A stretch of 64,000 bases of DNA. Source: Hedera helix. Its lineage: Eukaryota; Streptophyta; Magnoliopsida; Apiales; Araliaceae. Below are positions 53,961-64,000 of this stretch, piece after piece. Each line of letters opens with the position of its first letter. The stretch's first letter is position 1. The stretch covers positions 28,715,273 to 28,779,272 of the forward strand of contig OX359278.1 of NCBI GenBank assembly GCA_947179155.2, read 5' to 3'. The translations under genes and the position numbers were made by a program. The notes under the pieces were generated by a model that was not told the DNA's origin, did not search any database, and saw only the letters and a list, made by a program, of their open reading frames with translations.

Positions 53961-54459
53961 TGAAATAGAACTTTCAATAAGTCAAGTTTCTACTTAGGTA
54001 TTAGATACCGGATGGTGGTCTCACATATGCAAGACGTTGCAGAGACTAAGCAGAAGTAGAAAGCTAAACAAATGATAAGTAATCATGTGCTGGGGAATGA
54101 AGTAAAGGTTGCTGCATTAGCCATGTGAACTTATAGTTTAGCAATGCCTACGGGCAAGTTTATTAAGTTAGTAAGTTGTTACTATGTTCAAGTTCTTAGA
54201 AACATTATTTCAGTTCCATGTGATGACAAGGAATGTTTTTTTGACATTATAATAATGAACAATCGTTGTTCTGTTTATAATGATAATATTTTATTTAGAA
54301 CTGGTTGATTACTTAATAGATTTTGTATACTTGACTTATATGAAAAATATTCCAATTTGAACAAACTAAAAGCAAATAGATGATATGAATCATACCTTCA
54401 TGCAATACTGTTAACTCAGTCATGCTAATGAAACAAGACTAAAACAAGTTGTATAAAGA

Positions 54460-54850
54460 TAGGCTTTTAGAGCTTTTAATTATGAATCAAATACAACTTG
54501 TGAATCTTGTATCATGGATAATATGACTAAATCTCCATTTAGTGGACATGGAGAGCGAGTTACGGAGTTGTTAGAGATGGTACACACAGTGGTGTGTGGG
54601 ACTTATGACAACAAATGCAAGAGGAGGGTATTCATTCATTACTTTCACTGATGATTCTAGATTTCGATATATGTATTTGATGAAATACAAATCCAAATCG
54701 TTTGAAATGTTCAAAGAATTCAAAAGTGAAGTGTAGAAACTAAAGGCCAAAAGTATTAAAGTTCTTCGATTAGATCGAGAAGGGAATACTTAAGCAGTAA
54801 GTTTCTAGATCATCTCAAGCGAAATGGTATTCTCACATAATGGACATGGT
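54460..54850 (+). pseudogene. Copia integrase core, broken
   Basis: ITFTDDSRFRYMYLMKYKSK and FEMFKEFKSEV followed by a stop, then KVLRLDREGNT with a stop. These correspond to the first Asp region and the LRSDRGGE region of Copia integrases. In the second motif the usual Ser is Leu and the double Gly is Glu-Gly, so it would be inactive. Confidence 0.82.
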
Positions 54851-55199
54851 GATGATCCATAATGAGTATTACCGATCTTCCAGTATCCTTCTAGGGTAAT
54901 GCTCTAAAAATGATCGCATATTTACTAAATAAGATACCTTAAAATTCCGTCCCTAAGACTTCATATGAGTCATGGATAGGGAGGAAACCAAGTCTTAAGC
55001 ATGTTAAGATTTGAATTGTTCAGCTTATGTCAAAAGGTTTGACAAAGATAAGCTAGGGACATGATCTAATAAGTGTAAACTTGTGGGATATCCTAAAGAA
55101 AGTTTAGGGTATCACTTCTATAATCCGACTAACTAAAAGGTGTTTGTTTGAAACACGCTGCCTTATAAGAAAAATAAGTTTTTCCTTAAAGGGTTAGTG

Positions 55200-56120
55200 G
55201 GAGTAAAATAGATCTTGAAGAAGTTCAAGGACCACAAAACACTACAGATCAAGTGAAGGAATCTATACAAGTATATAAACCTATTGTAACACAACCAAGT
55301 CGTAAATCTGGTTTAGTACCGAAGATACCTGAATGGTATGGATTCATCATAAATGATGATGATAAGGTACGCATCATAGTGGATGATGATCCAGATATAT
55401 ACGATGAGGTATGAGTATTAGATACTCAAGAGAAATGACTGATGACCATAAAATCCGAAATGGGTCTTTGAGAAAGACTAAAGCAGATGGCTAGGTGTAG
55501 ACCTATAAGACCTGACTAGTGGTAAAAAGATTTCAACCAAGGCCAATGAGTTAACTATGATGAAATTTTTCACTAGTGAAAATGCATATATCCATTCGGA
55601 TTTTACTTGCAGTAACAGCTTACTATACAAAAGGATGTATGTATGATACAACCAAAAGAATTTGTCTCCATATAGATGGAACAAATCAAGTATGTAAGTT
55701 ACAACGATCCAATTATGAATTGAAGTAAGTTTCTCGAAGATGGAACATCCGTTTTGATGAGACAATCAAAAGAGTTTGATTTTATCAAAGACAAGGATGA
55801 ACCAAGTATGTACAAAGGTTAGTGGGAGCACTGTGACATTTCTATTATTATATGTTGATATAATACTGATAAGGAGTGATATACCGATGCTACAATCAGT
55901 AAAGATGTGGTTGTCTAAAAACTTCTCCATTAAAGACTTGGGAGAAGGGTCCTAACATTCTATTTAAGGATAAAGGTCTATAGAGATAGATCATAAAGGA
56001 TGCTCGGCTTAACCCAAGGGACGTACATTGATTCGTTGAAATGTACTAGACTTGATATTGCTTATGTATAATAAGCAGATATCAGTTCAATTTTGGAGAA
56101 GAATATTAGAAAAGAGTTTC
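55200..56120 (+). pseudogene. Copia reverse transcriptase, broken
   Basis: TQPSRKSGLVPKIPEWYGFI lies at the variable N-terminal linker. YMIQPKEFVSI precedes a stop, and further traces of the family pattern are SWNIRFDE-like and FIKDKDEPSMYKG. The catalytic YVDD box is altered at about 55851 (LYVDIIL-like). Multiple frame changes. Confidence 0.82.
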
Positions 56121-56139
56121 TAATGATGGGTCTGATATA

Positions 56140-56590
56140 AAACTAGAGGGTTTAACAAACTCAAGTTTGTTGAGACTAACCAAGATAACAACATATCCGT
56201 TTCAGGTAATATAATTATCGTGAACGGTGCTGCAGTGAGTTGGAAAAGTTCCGAACAGCAAATAGTTGCTGATTTAGTGACAAAGACATAGTAAATAACT
56301 ATAAGTGAAGCTGTAAAAGTGATTGTTTGGTTAAACAAGTTCTTTACAGAACTTATAATGGTTCCTAACATTAAAGGAGTTTAATTCGCCAAGGAACCTA
56401 GGTCTTATCTGAAATTCAAACATGTGTTGCGGCACTTTTATATGATTAGATGAATCATTGAAAAAGAGACGACACCATAAAGATGGTAGACTCTTAGAAC
56501 AACATTACAGATCCATTAACTAAAGCATTTACTAAGCAATTTGTACGCCACTTAGAGAAGAATGGTATGGGGATACCAAAGGGCGACTGA
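56140..56590 (+). pseudogene. Copia RNase H, broken
   Basis: Traces of SWKSSEQQIVADLVTKT-like and EAVKVIVWLNKFFTELIMVP sequence, then a degenerate DPLTKAFTK-like stretch near 56515, end just before the polypurine tract. Confidence 0.78.
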
Positions 56591-56599
56591 CTTTAGTGC

Positions 56600-56610
56600 A
56601 AGTGGGAGAT
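56600..56610 (+). other. Copia polypurine tract
   Basis: AAGTGGGAGAT directly precedes the 3' LTR start. Confidence 0.85.
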
Positions 56611-58535
56611 TGAAAGTAGTATGCCCTCAAGCCAATCACATTTAATGTGATAAGCATATACTTTGTAATCTTGTTCATTTATTAATAAAAGTATCAAGGC
56701 ATTTCTTTATTCATGATTAATTACTTGAATTAATCAAATGGATAAACCCATAGTTTTCGAGCAATGCTTTTAGAACCATGATGAGGATCATGCTAATGAG
56801 ATCTAAATTCAAGATAGCTCAAAACTAAAATTGTTCCTAATCGTTGGATCACTAAAAGGGGGATTAGTAGATCCGGATAGATTGGTACATAGTATGCTTG
56901 CTCTTATGAAGAGGATGATTGATCTCATAATCATTTGTGTAGAGACACTAAAGCAAGTATGTAGGTGCTTATTGGAGAATAAGTTCACTGAACGTGACTT
57001 GCTTAAGGAACACCTAATGGAGTTTTACTCCTCTGCCAATAGGAGTTCCTTATGTGATAGTCGTACAAGTGATCCTTAGACTTGAGATCATCTTAGTATC
57101 TTGTGTGTACTAAGTTATACTTTGACATATTCCTTAAGACCTATTGGTATATCAAAGGATGTGCTTGGGTATAATAAGGTACACATGGAGATAGATGAAT
57201 GGTCAACAAAGGATCTACCACTTCCAGTAAAGGGAGAGAATGTCCTATGCGATTCAATAAGTGACAACTCAGAAATCCCTGGCCAGGGTTGAATGGAATT
57301 AGAAAGGAGTTTCTAATTTACATTAACTAGAGTTGTGTATTTGTGAATTGAAATGCATATAATCAAATAAATAAGACTTGACAGAAATTCCGTGTCTTAT
57401 ATTTGATTGGGACATTGTATGGTAGAAGGATTGAATTGTACGGTAACTATTTGCTGAAAGGTTCTTTTACGATTAAATGTTGAAATCTATATTATCTGGA
57501 AAGTCGACTAATCGCTAAGGGGGCTTACCCTTATTGTGGAATAATTATTTATTCTGAATTAAAGAGTTAATTCGTAATAAATGAATTAGAATTGTTCTAA
57601 TTTATTTATTATACAACCGGTTTAATATGGAGAACCTAAAGGGTCACACCGCAAAAGAGTAATATTTATTTTAGAAGTGGATGACATAATTGTAATAATA
57701 AATTAAGTATATTTAATTTATACTACGATGATAGAATAAATTAAATAGCTTAATATTTATAATTTAGTATTTTAGAAATACTAATTATAAATTAATAAGA
57801 GGAGTCTTATTATTATTATTATTACTATTATTTTTATTATTATTATTACTGCTAGTATTATTATTTAGTTCCTAAATAGTTTAGGAATTATAATTATAAT
57901 AATTAATTAAGTTACTAAATGGTTTAGTAATTAATTAATAAGAAGTACTCTTATTATTAAATAATTAAGTTCCTAAATGGTTTAGGAATTGTAATTAATT
58001 AATTTAGTTCCTAATTAAATTGGGAATTAAATTAAAACCCTAATCCTAAATAGTTTAGGAGGGTTGACTAGATCTATAAATAAGAGCAGTCTTATCATAG
58101 ATCAAGGTTACACACTCTTTCATTAGATAGAGAGAGTACTCCATAATTCTCTAGATCTAAGAGTTAGATAGAGAGAGAGAGAATTAGGGCTAGCCACCCA
58201 TGATTTGGAGAAACCAAGATCCACTTCTTTAATTCATAGATCTCTTAGTGGATCACCCTCTAGAGGCTCAACACTTGGGGAGCTAACATTGATCCGTGTA
58301 ATCTAATCGGTGAATTATGAAAATGAACGTGAAGGATTAAAGGGAGATGAACTTGTACCCGTGGAAGCTTGGTTCTACAAATGTATAAATTCTTTTATCC
58401 TTCTTCAATTAATAATAGTCGCATAAGAAAGATCCGGGTTATTGGTTTGTACAAAAATTTTAAAATCTGATTTTATTGCTTCCGTTGCACTTATATAATT
58501 TGATTATATGTATGCCATATTTTTGCAAACCAACA
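56611..58535 (+). repeat. 3' LTR of the Copia element (1925 bp)
   Basis: Same ends as the 5' LTR. Lacks one dyad unit present at about 50300-50360. Scattered single-base differences include G/A near 56644 and T/C near 56969. Confidence 0.93.
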
Positions 58536-58540
58536 CAAGT

Positions 58541-58915
58541 CACCACCAAAACAAAAGAATAAAAGAGACAAAACTAGATCATTTGTGTGGGATCATTTTA
58601 AGTTGAAAAATGATAATGCTTAATGTAAATATTGTAAAAAAAAAACTTATGTCACAAACAGAAAATTGAATGGGACGGGTTCTATAAAGACTCGCTTGTA
58701 AATCCAATGTAAAAGGTATCTCTATAGGGTTTCAAACAATAAATAAAAAACTTTGTAATGGGAGCCTATTGTTAATTTAAAAGTGATTGCCTATGATGCC
58801 GAGGAGTGTAGGAAAGAAGTGGCGAGGATGGTGATAATTGATGAGTTGCCTTTTAGACATGTAGAGGCTGAGGGTTTCAATGGCTATGTTGCATTATTTT
58901 GACTTGCTTGTGTGA
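58541..58915 (+). pseudogene. hAT transposase pseudogene, BED-finger piece right of the Copia insertion
   Basis: Immediately after the CAAGT duplication the frame reads KRDKTRSFVWDHFKLK, then CKYCKKKTYVTNRKLNGTGS, the first half of a BED zinc finger. The usual His in the closing H/C pair appears as Arg or is lost next to a stop. Further on are KVIAYDAEECRKEVARM and VIIDELPFRHVEAEGFNGY, the conserved block that follows the finger in plant hAT transposases. The frame then ends and the rest (DDE region, dimerisation domain) is absent. Confidence 0.85.
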
Positions 58916-58919
58916 TTGA

Positions 58920-59853
58920 TAAAATGTCTCACTGATATATAATAACAAGTTGTTGCTAATTTGGGTCTCTGTATATCCATTTCTAATATCAAGTTCATTG
59001 ATGGAGGCTTTATCTGATGGTGCTTCTACTAACATGGTATTCCATATATGTCGAAACACTATGAGCCTGCACGTTACCTATTAGAAATACTATGATATTT
59101 ATGTGTATTTTTTGACAGGGGAAGTACAGGTTCACAGTGTTTTGACCATTTGTGGGAGTGGTTATTGCTACAAAACTAAAGGAGTCCAATGCTACTAGCT
59201 TATGCTGTATATTTTTTTCTTTATTTGCCAAATTTTGTGTATTTCAGACATATTTACTTATACTTTTATAAATTGTTTTCCCGAATTAGTTTTATATGGA
59301 TGTGGTCTTTATGACATTTATTATAAGCAGTCGACCAGTTTTCCTTATTAGTGGATGGTTATAGTGAAAGTTACATAACATATGTAAGAAGTCAATGCCT
59401 ATGAATGTTGGTAAGTTTATGCATATTATGAGCTGTTTTCGTGTTACTGCTGATTTTCCTTTGCTTTGAAAGGGTATTTTAGTTGCATAAATTTATTGTT
59501 TTTGTAACATGGAAAATAACTGCACATTTAGTGATGAATGGAATTTGCACCTGTATGTCGAAGAGTTGAATATAAGACCAATTCTGTTTGGCTACTAATT
59601 GCACCATATACAGATGAATCAGCTGGTTATAGCTACCAGAAATAATTAAAATAGCATTTTACATAGCATCTGCTTATCTAATGTTTAAAATTGTAATTTG
59701 CAGTATCACTTGGATTTTTTGATGACATTTATGTTCCTGTCCATTTAATGCCAAACCCTTTTCCCATTTTGAGTGAAATCCAGAAAATAAGTGAGTTTTT
59801 TATTCACATCATCTAAAATTCCTGCAAATAGAATTATTTTTACAGGAGAACTT
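58920..59853. other. No gene recognised
   Basis: Moderately AT-rich DNA with several short frames (58877-59059, 59010-59231 and 59745-59933, minus strand) but no domain, repeat or splice pattern that I can support. Confidence 0.55.
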
Positions 59854-60518
59854 ATATCGTCCCCAAATCCGGGTACCAATACCTCGGATTCAGTGCTCAC
59901 GATCCAATACATCCAAACACTACTAAACAACATTTAATAACTAATGCGTAATATATAAACATATATTGTTCATTACAAAAAGTCATTTATGTCCCAAGGT
60001 TCCTTAACCTTTGCAAAAGTACATCACGAATATCTTAATTACACAAAAAGATTCGCGTTACAAAACATAATAATTAAAATGAACAACTAGCATGAAATCG
60101 GTTACTCTTTAAGTTTTCCTTTGCCTTTATCTTTCCTTGAGCTTTTTAGTTTAGCTGAAAATAATTTATGATATAACAAGAGTGAGCAACTACTTTGCTT
60201 AGCAAATTTGAAATAGGCAATAAAGAATATATCATGAATAAAAAAGAAATAACTTCGAAAGATTTAACAATATAAAATAATTATGAACAATATAATCAAT
60301 GATAAAATGAATGAATGAATATTGATTATTTACTGTTAAGTGGTCAATTAGACCTTAAACTAATGCGCAGGAATTAATCATTCGACTGACCCTTTTAACG
60401 TGTAACCCATGAGGTTGTACTTGAGGGGATCAACCTCTTGTACGTCATTATATGCATAACATTCACTTCTATTTTTAATCAGTTAGCTGATAAATAATCT
60501 CCCCAAATTGAGGGTTGT
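59854..60518 (-). repeat. LTR fragment of the 41828-45269 family, minus orientation, interrupted
   Basis: TCCCCAAATCCGGGTACCA and the following CTCGGATTC, TTAGCTGAAATAA / TTAGCTGAAAATAA, TGATATAGCAAGAATGAGCAAC-like, ATATGCATAACATTCA and AGGGTTGTT blocks occur in the same order as in 41828-42490. Homology ends at AGGGTTGT (60511-60518), where another LTR begins. Confidence 0.82.
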
Positions 60519-63500
60519 TGTAGCAGCCCGAAATCCCGACCTTATTTAATTATCCGATTATCTCTGGATATCATAACTATTTAACTTTAAATTCATATTG
60601 ACAGGGATCTCGTGCGTTATTCTTAACCTTCAACCAATCACGTGACCATAAATTCGGTCCATTTTTTTTTTTATTTAATTCATCTTCCTTACTTGTCTCA
60701 GGATCGCAACATTCACTTATCCAATTCATTAGCATTTATGTCGACGCATATTAATTGCGACCGTTTCTATTTCATTTTATAATCATACAAATCGTGGTTT
60801 AATGTAATCCGTAACAAAATTTCGCCATGAAATATTCACACATGACCCTAATTAATTTTACCTGTTCCTGCTCACATTCATATATATACATATTCTGCTG
60901 CATCCATCATGACTATTCAAATATACGTTCTATGTACACATGTTTATCCATACAGATAAATTTATTACATATCAATCACAACTATCAAATATATCTTCAT
61001 TTTTCATTAATACAAATATTCCTGAATCTTGCATACATACAAATTCATGCCTACGGACTCCCAACATTCATTGCCTTCACGTACTATAAATTACATATAG
61101 CAGATTTTACTTCCTGCATATTCATCTATTCATATTCTTTACCTTAGCGGCACCGGAACCTCCGGCCTTCTTGTATTTACCTGAAATGTTAGTTCATAGC
61201 AAGGGTGAGCACATAGGCTCAACAAGTAATTCAGATAACACATTTCATGCTCACAGTTTATTTATGCGTTATGCCTCTACTTAATCATGTTATATATGAA
61301 TGCCACGTATTACACTTAACAATTAAATCATATAGTTGCACGTAAGGCACATTTCAAATGTTTTACTAACACACAGTTCGCCTAGAACATAGCACCTTAT
61401 AGTCTGAACACTTGCCTGTACCGCATTTATTTAGCTTAACCTTTTACCACCTCGTTTGGCCGTTCCATCCTTCTTCGCATCGGTTCGCTACATCGAGTGT
61501 TATCTGTAAACATACAATCTATATTTATCAATATAGGATCATTAACTTATACAATTTATCAAACTTAACTCATAATTATACCACCATTTGTCTCTAATCA
61601 TTTCCCATTCAATGTATTAAACCTTACATAGGTTCATATTATATTTCAACTTTGTCCTCGACATTTTTCATAATCTTTAGCTTACTTTGGCTTAGCTTTA
61701 GGCATGTTACATTATGCCATTTATCGTTTCATTATCCCTGGACATCCTTTATATAGCCCATTCGTATTTATTTAGGGTTTACATAACCCATTCTTATCGT
61801 TCCTTGTCAAAATATTACATTTCGGACACTTAAAATTTTTTGTCTTGCTACAGTAACTGCGCCCCGGCGCCACTTTTCTTCTTTCCAATCTCGCTGGCCG
61901 CGAAAAGCTCTCGGCCGATGAACAGTGACACTGCGCCCCGGCGCAGTGTCTAGGCAAAATGACTGCGCCCCGGCGCAGTCCTGGTTCTGCAGAATCTAAT
62001 TTTTGGTCCTGCTTTGCTGATTTTTAACTCCTTAACTATACATCCAATTGATACCAAATTTGGTACAGCTCTAGACCTTGCTACATAGTATTTTACAAAA
62101 TTTTCCTTTTCCTCATTTGGACTTTCTAAACCAGAGATATGCTAGCTTGTAGGAGGCCTGTTCGGACAACTTTCAGACTTGGCCAAATTTTCTAAGTTTT
62201 AAAACTTGAAATTCCAACTTTGCTATTTTTGGCCATTTGACTCTAACTTCTATTCCAACACTTGCCATAGCTCACATAACCTATATGTGACATGTTCCAA
62301 CTTTCAAAACCTTAAAATTTCACACGAGGCGAGAATTGTCCATTAAAATCCATTTAGGTTCGAAACGATCGTTTTCGATCGTTCGAACCGCCTTTTTGCT
62401 AAATTTCAAATCCGTCGATTACCAAAACGACTCTAACATGTGTATTATTATCAAACTTAGTTATTTGACTTCATTTCACCTCTAATTCCTCAAAATTTCC
62501 AAAAATCACCTTTTGATGCTATTTTCACAATTTTTCTTAATTTTCAAAATTCAACATATAACTCAACTTAACATTTAAATTTCCACACACCACATAGGCA
62601 ACCACATATACTTCTTACCACATTATATCACACATAGACTCTACATGCACGTTCTAAAGCACTTTACAGATTATTACGAAACCTATACAAAAAGTATAGC
62701 CTAATATTCAACTTTCCTTTACAAAATCATACCTTTACACCAATTATAAATCTAGCTTGCCATTTAGCCAAATAATTTACTTGTATCAAATATAATCAAC
62801 CTTCCAACTAGGTTTTCATCACCTCTAATCATATTTAACACATAATCAACCATGAATCATACTCTTTAGCTTTGAACTTAAGCATAGATTGTTCACCATC
62901 TTAGTTCTCTAACACTTAAGCTTAGGGTTTCATTAATTATGAAACATATAACATGTAACTTCACATAATCTTTATATCTAGCTATAAATTCATGCATGGC
63001 TTGTCATATTCTTGAATTTAAACACAAAAACACAAACTCTTAGAACTAAAACATGGTTATACCTCCATGAATGACCAACTTCCTTACATGAAAAGCTTTG
63101 TCTTGACAAGCTCTTCTTGTTTTCTTCTTGCTCCTAGATCAAATAATCAACCTAGCTCCATGATTTCTAAGCTTTTCCCTTAGCTTCCTAGCTTTTCTCT
63201 CATTTCTCTCTCTCTTGCTAGAACTTTCGAAAGATAGCAACATTTCCAGCAAAAATGAATTGAAGATGGCTCACTTGATTGGCTTTTTAAGGATAAATGA
63301 GAGTTAACTAGGCTTGGTTAATCAATTAACCATGGTTAACACTTCCAAGGGTACTTTAGTCATTTCACATGTTAAGTGAGGGGCTTTCTTGTCATTTCAC
63401 CACTTGGGACATATAAGTCATTATCCAAATTGTCAAGGGTATTTTGGTCTTTTTACCCCTTTAGGACACAACGGTAATTATCTAATTTGTTGAGGGGTAT

Positions 63501-64000
63501 TTTGGTAAATTACCAATTTAGCTAAGTTTTCATTTCTTGCAACCTTTCCCCCCATAACTAAACTTTTATACATTTTCCCCCCATAATTCATTTCATAATC
63601 GTTTAAATTGATTCTTCTTTCAATCGACCAATTAGATCATCCGTTTTCCGCTATGCTATACTCACATAGTCTCATTTTATGACTTAATCGACCATTTAAT
63701 CGTAAATCGACTGCATAACCTTCTTTTAGTCATAAATAAAATTTCTCGTTTCCTACGAACTTTCTTGGTTCCATAATTCACAATTTCGATTCCCGACATC
63801 TCAAATAGTCGGATTGCTTACTTTTTTCATAAACCGCTTCCTCGAGAAGCGAACCCCGACCGGATTACAAAAATCCATCGTCCTCTATCCTTTTAAACTC
63901 ATAATACATTTATTACTACTTTACGTCCCTTTTTCTTGTTTACATATAATTTAAATACCAATTTAAATCATTCTTGCATCCAATATGATTTCCACTCATT
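60519..64000 (-). repeat. Gypsy LTR, minus orientation, running off the window
   Basis: Begins TGTAGCAGCCCGAAATCCCG on the plus strand, which is a TG/CA LTR terminus read from the minus strand. Inside, GGTGAGCACATAGGCTCAACA (61205) resembles the TTTGAGCTCACC region of the other Gypsy LTRs. CGGTAATTATC and a leader-like TTCTTCTTGCTCC / TTTCTCTCTCTCTTGC block occur near 63110-63230, with AGCTTTTCTCTCATTTC nearby. It holds three GC-rich hairpins near 61.9 kb. The far end is not in view, and a solo LTR cannot be told from a full element. Short frames inside (60827-61147, 61412-61597, 61772-61957) have no domains. Confidence 0.75.
61856..61980. repeat. Three copies of an ACTGCGCCCCGGCGCAGT hairpin motif
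   Basis: At 61856-61874 (right arm diverged, ends CCACT), 61927-61950 (two perfect 11-base arms around a CC loop) and 61961-61980 (two perfect 9-base arms around CC). These are the only strongly GC-rich words in a very AT-rich LTR. Confidence 0.92.

Larger units (their letters stand above)
49035..58535 (+). mobile_element. Full-length Ty1/Copia LTR retrotransposon with degenerate coding region
   Basis: 9.5 kb long, with LTRs 49035-51012 and 56611-58535, TG/CA ends, a CAAGT duplication on both sides, a primer-binding site at 51014 and a polypurine tract at 56600. Inside, gag, CCHC knuckle, integrase, reverse transcriptase and RNase H traces occur in Copia order (integrase before reverse transcriptase). 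Each is peppered with stops and indels and no long reading frame survives. The two LTRs differ by one 53-60 bp gap and only a scatter of substitutions. This contrast suggests the copy was mobilised by proteins from elsewhere. Confidence 0.93.

Noticed and set aside
1..64000. tRNA, rRNA or organelle-derived DNA
   Set aside because: No cloverleaf with conserved T-loop, no rRNA core words and no organelle gene was seen on either strand while reading; a covariance-model scan was not possible.

Overview
The window looks like nuclear DNA from a flowering plant, most likely a eudicot. It is AT-rich. The two recognisable host genes have spliced GT-AG exons and plant-type protein families. Most of the rest is LTR retrotransposons, miniature inverted-repeat elements and microsatellites. 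No prokaryotic operons, CRISPR arrays, tRNA or rRNA genes were seen. All calls come from reading the sequence; no alignment or database search was run.

Layout. 1-7632: a Ty3/Gypsy chromovirus-type element on the + strand. Its left LTR is cut by the window edge, and its coding region carries one frameshift in gag and one premature stop before the integrase core. 7633-11650: microsatellites, a foldback MITE set in a TA repeat, a probable old LTR remnant carrying duplicated minisatellites, and a Tourist-like MITE with TTA target duplication. 11672-23230: a PP2A B' (B56) regulatory subunit gene on the + strand, with coding exons 12137-13270 and 22589-22915 separated by a 9.3-kb intron. The intron holds a MULE-like long-TIR element, two copies of a TA-flanked MITE, scrambled Gypsy fragments, another TIR element and several microsatellites. 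23230-31350: AT-rich intergenic DNA, including a hAT-like MITE whose core is a roughly 1.2-kb ATT/TAA repeat field. 31354-34568: a pectate lyase gene on the - strand with four recognised exons, a signal peptide and a TATA box.

34700-64000 is a nest of mobile elements. It contains a diverged LTR remnant (37.1-38.8 kb) and a decayed spliced gag-like 'putative gypsy-type transposon protein' gene (39601-41827). That gene is interrupted by a 5'-truncated Gypsy element on the - strand with a 3.4-kb LTR (41828-47745). Next come a 652-bp hAT MITE with a perfect 8-bp target duplication (47882-48533) and a full-length Ty1/Copia element (49035-58535) with a CAAGT duplication and near-identical LTRs but wrecked coding sequence. 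The Copia element sits inside a hAT transposase pseudogene. The window ends with a fragment of the same 3.4-kb LTR family, itself interrupted by a further LTR (60519 to the window end).

How the parts relate. The two host genes are independent: signalling phosphatase regulation and cell-wall pectin cleavage. The mobile elements record successive insertions, and several junctions can be read to the base. I do not see a new gene system. The most interesting items are the apparently non-autonomous Copia element, the spliced 5' leader with a short upstream ORF on the phosphatase gene, the MITEs built around simple repeats, and perfect GC-rich hairpins in one LTR.
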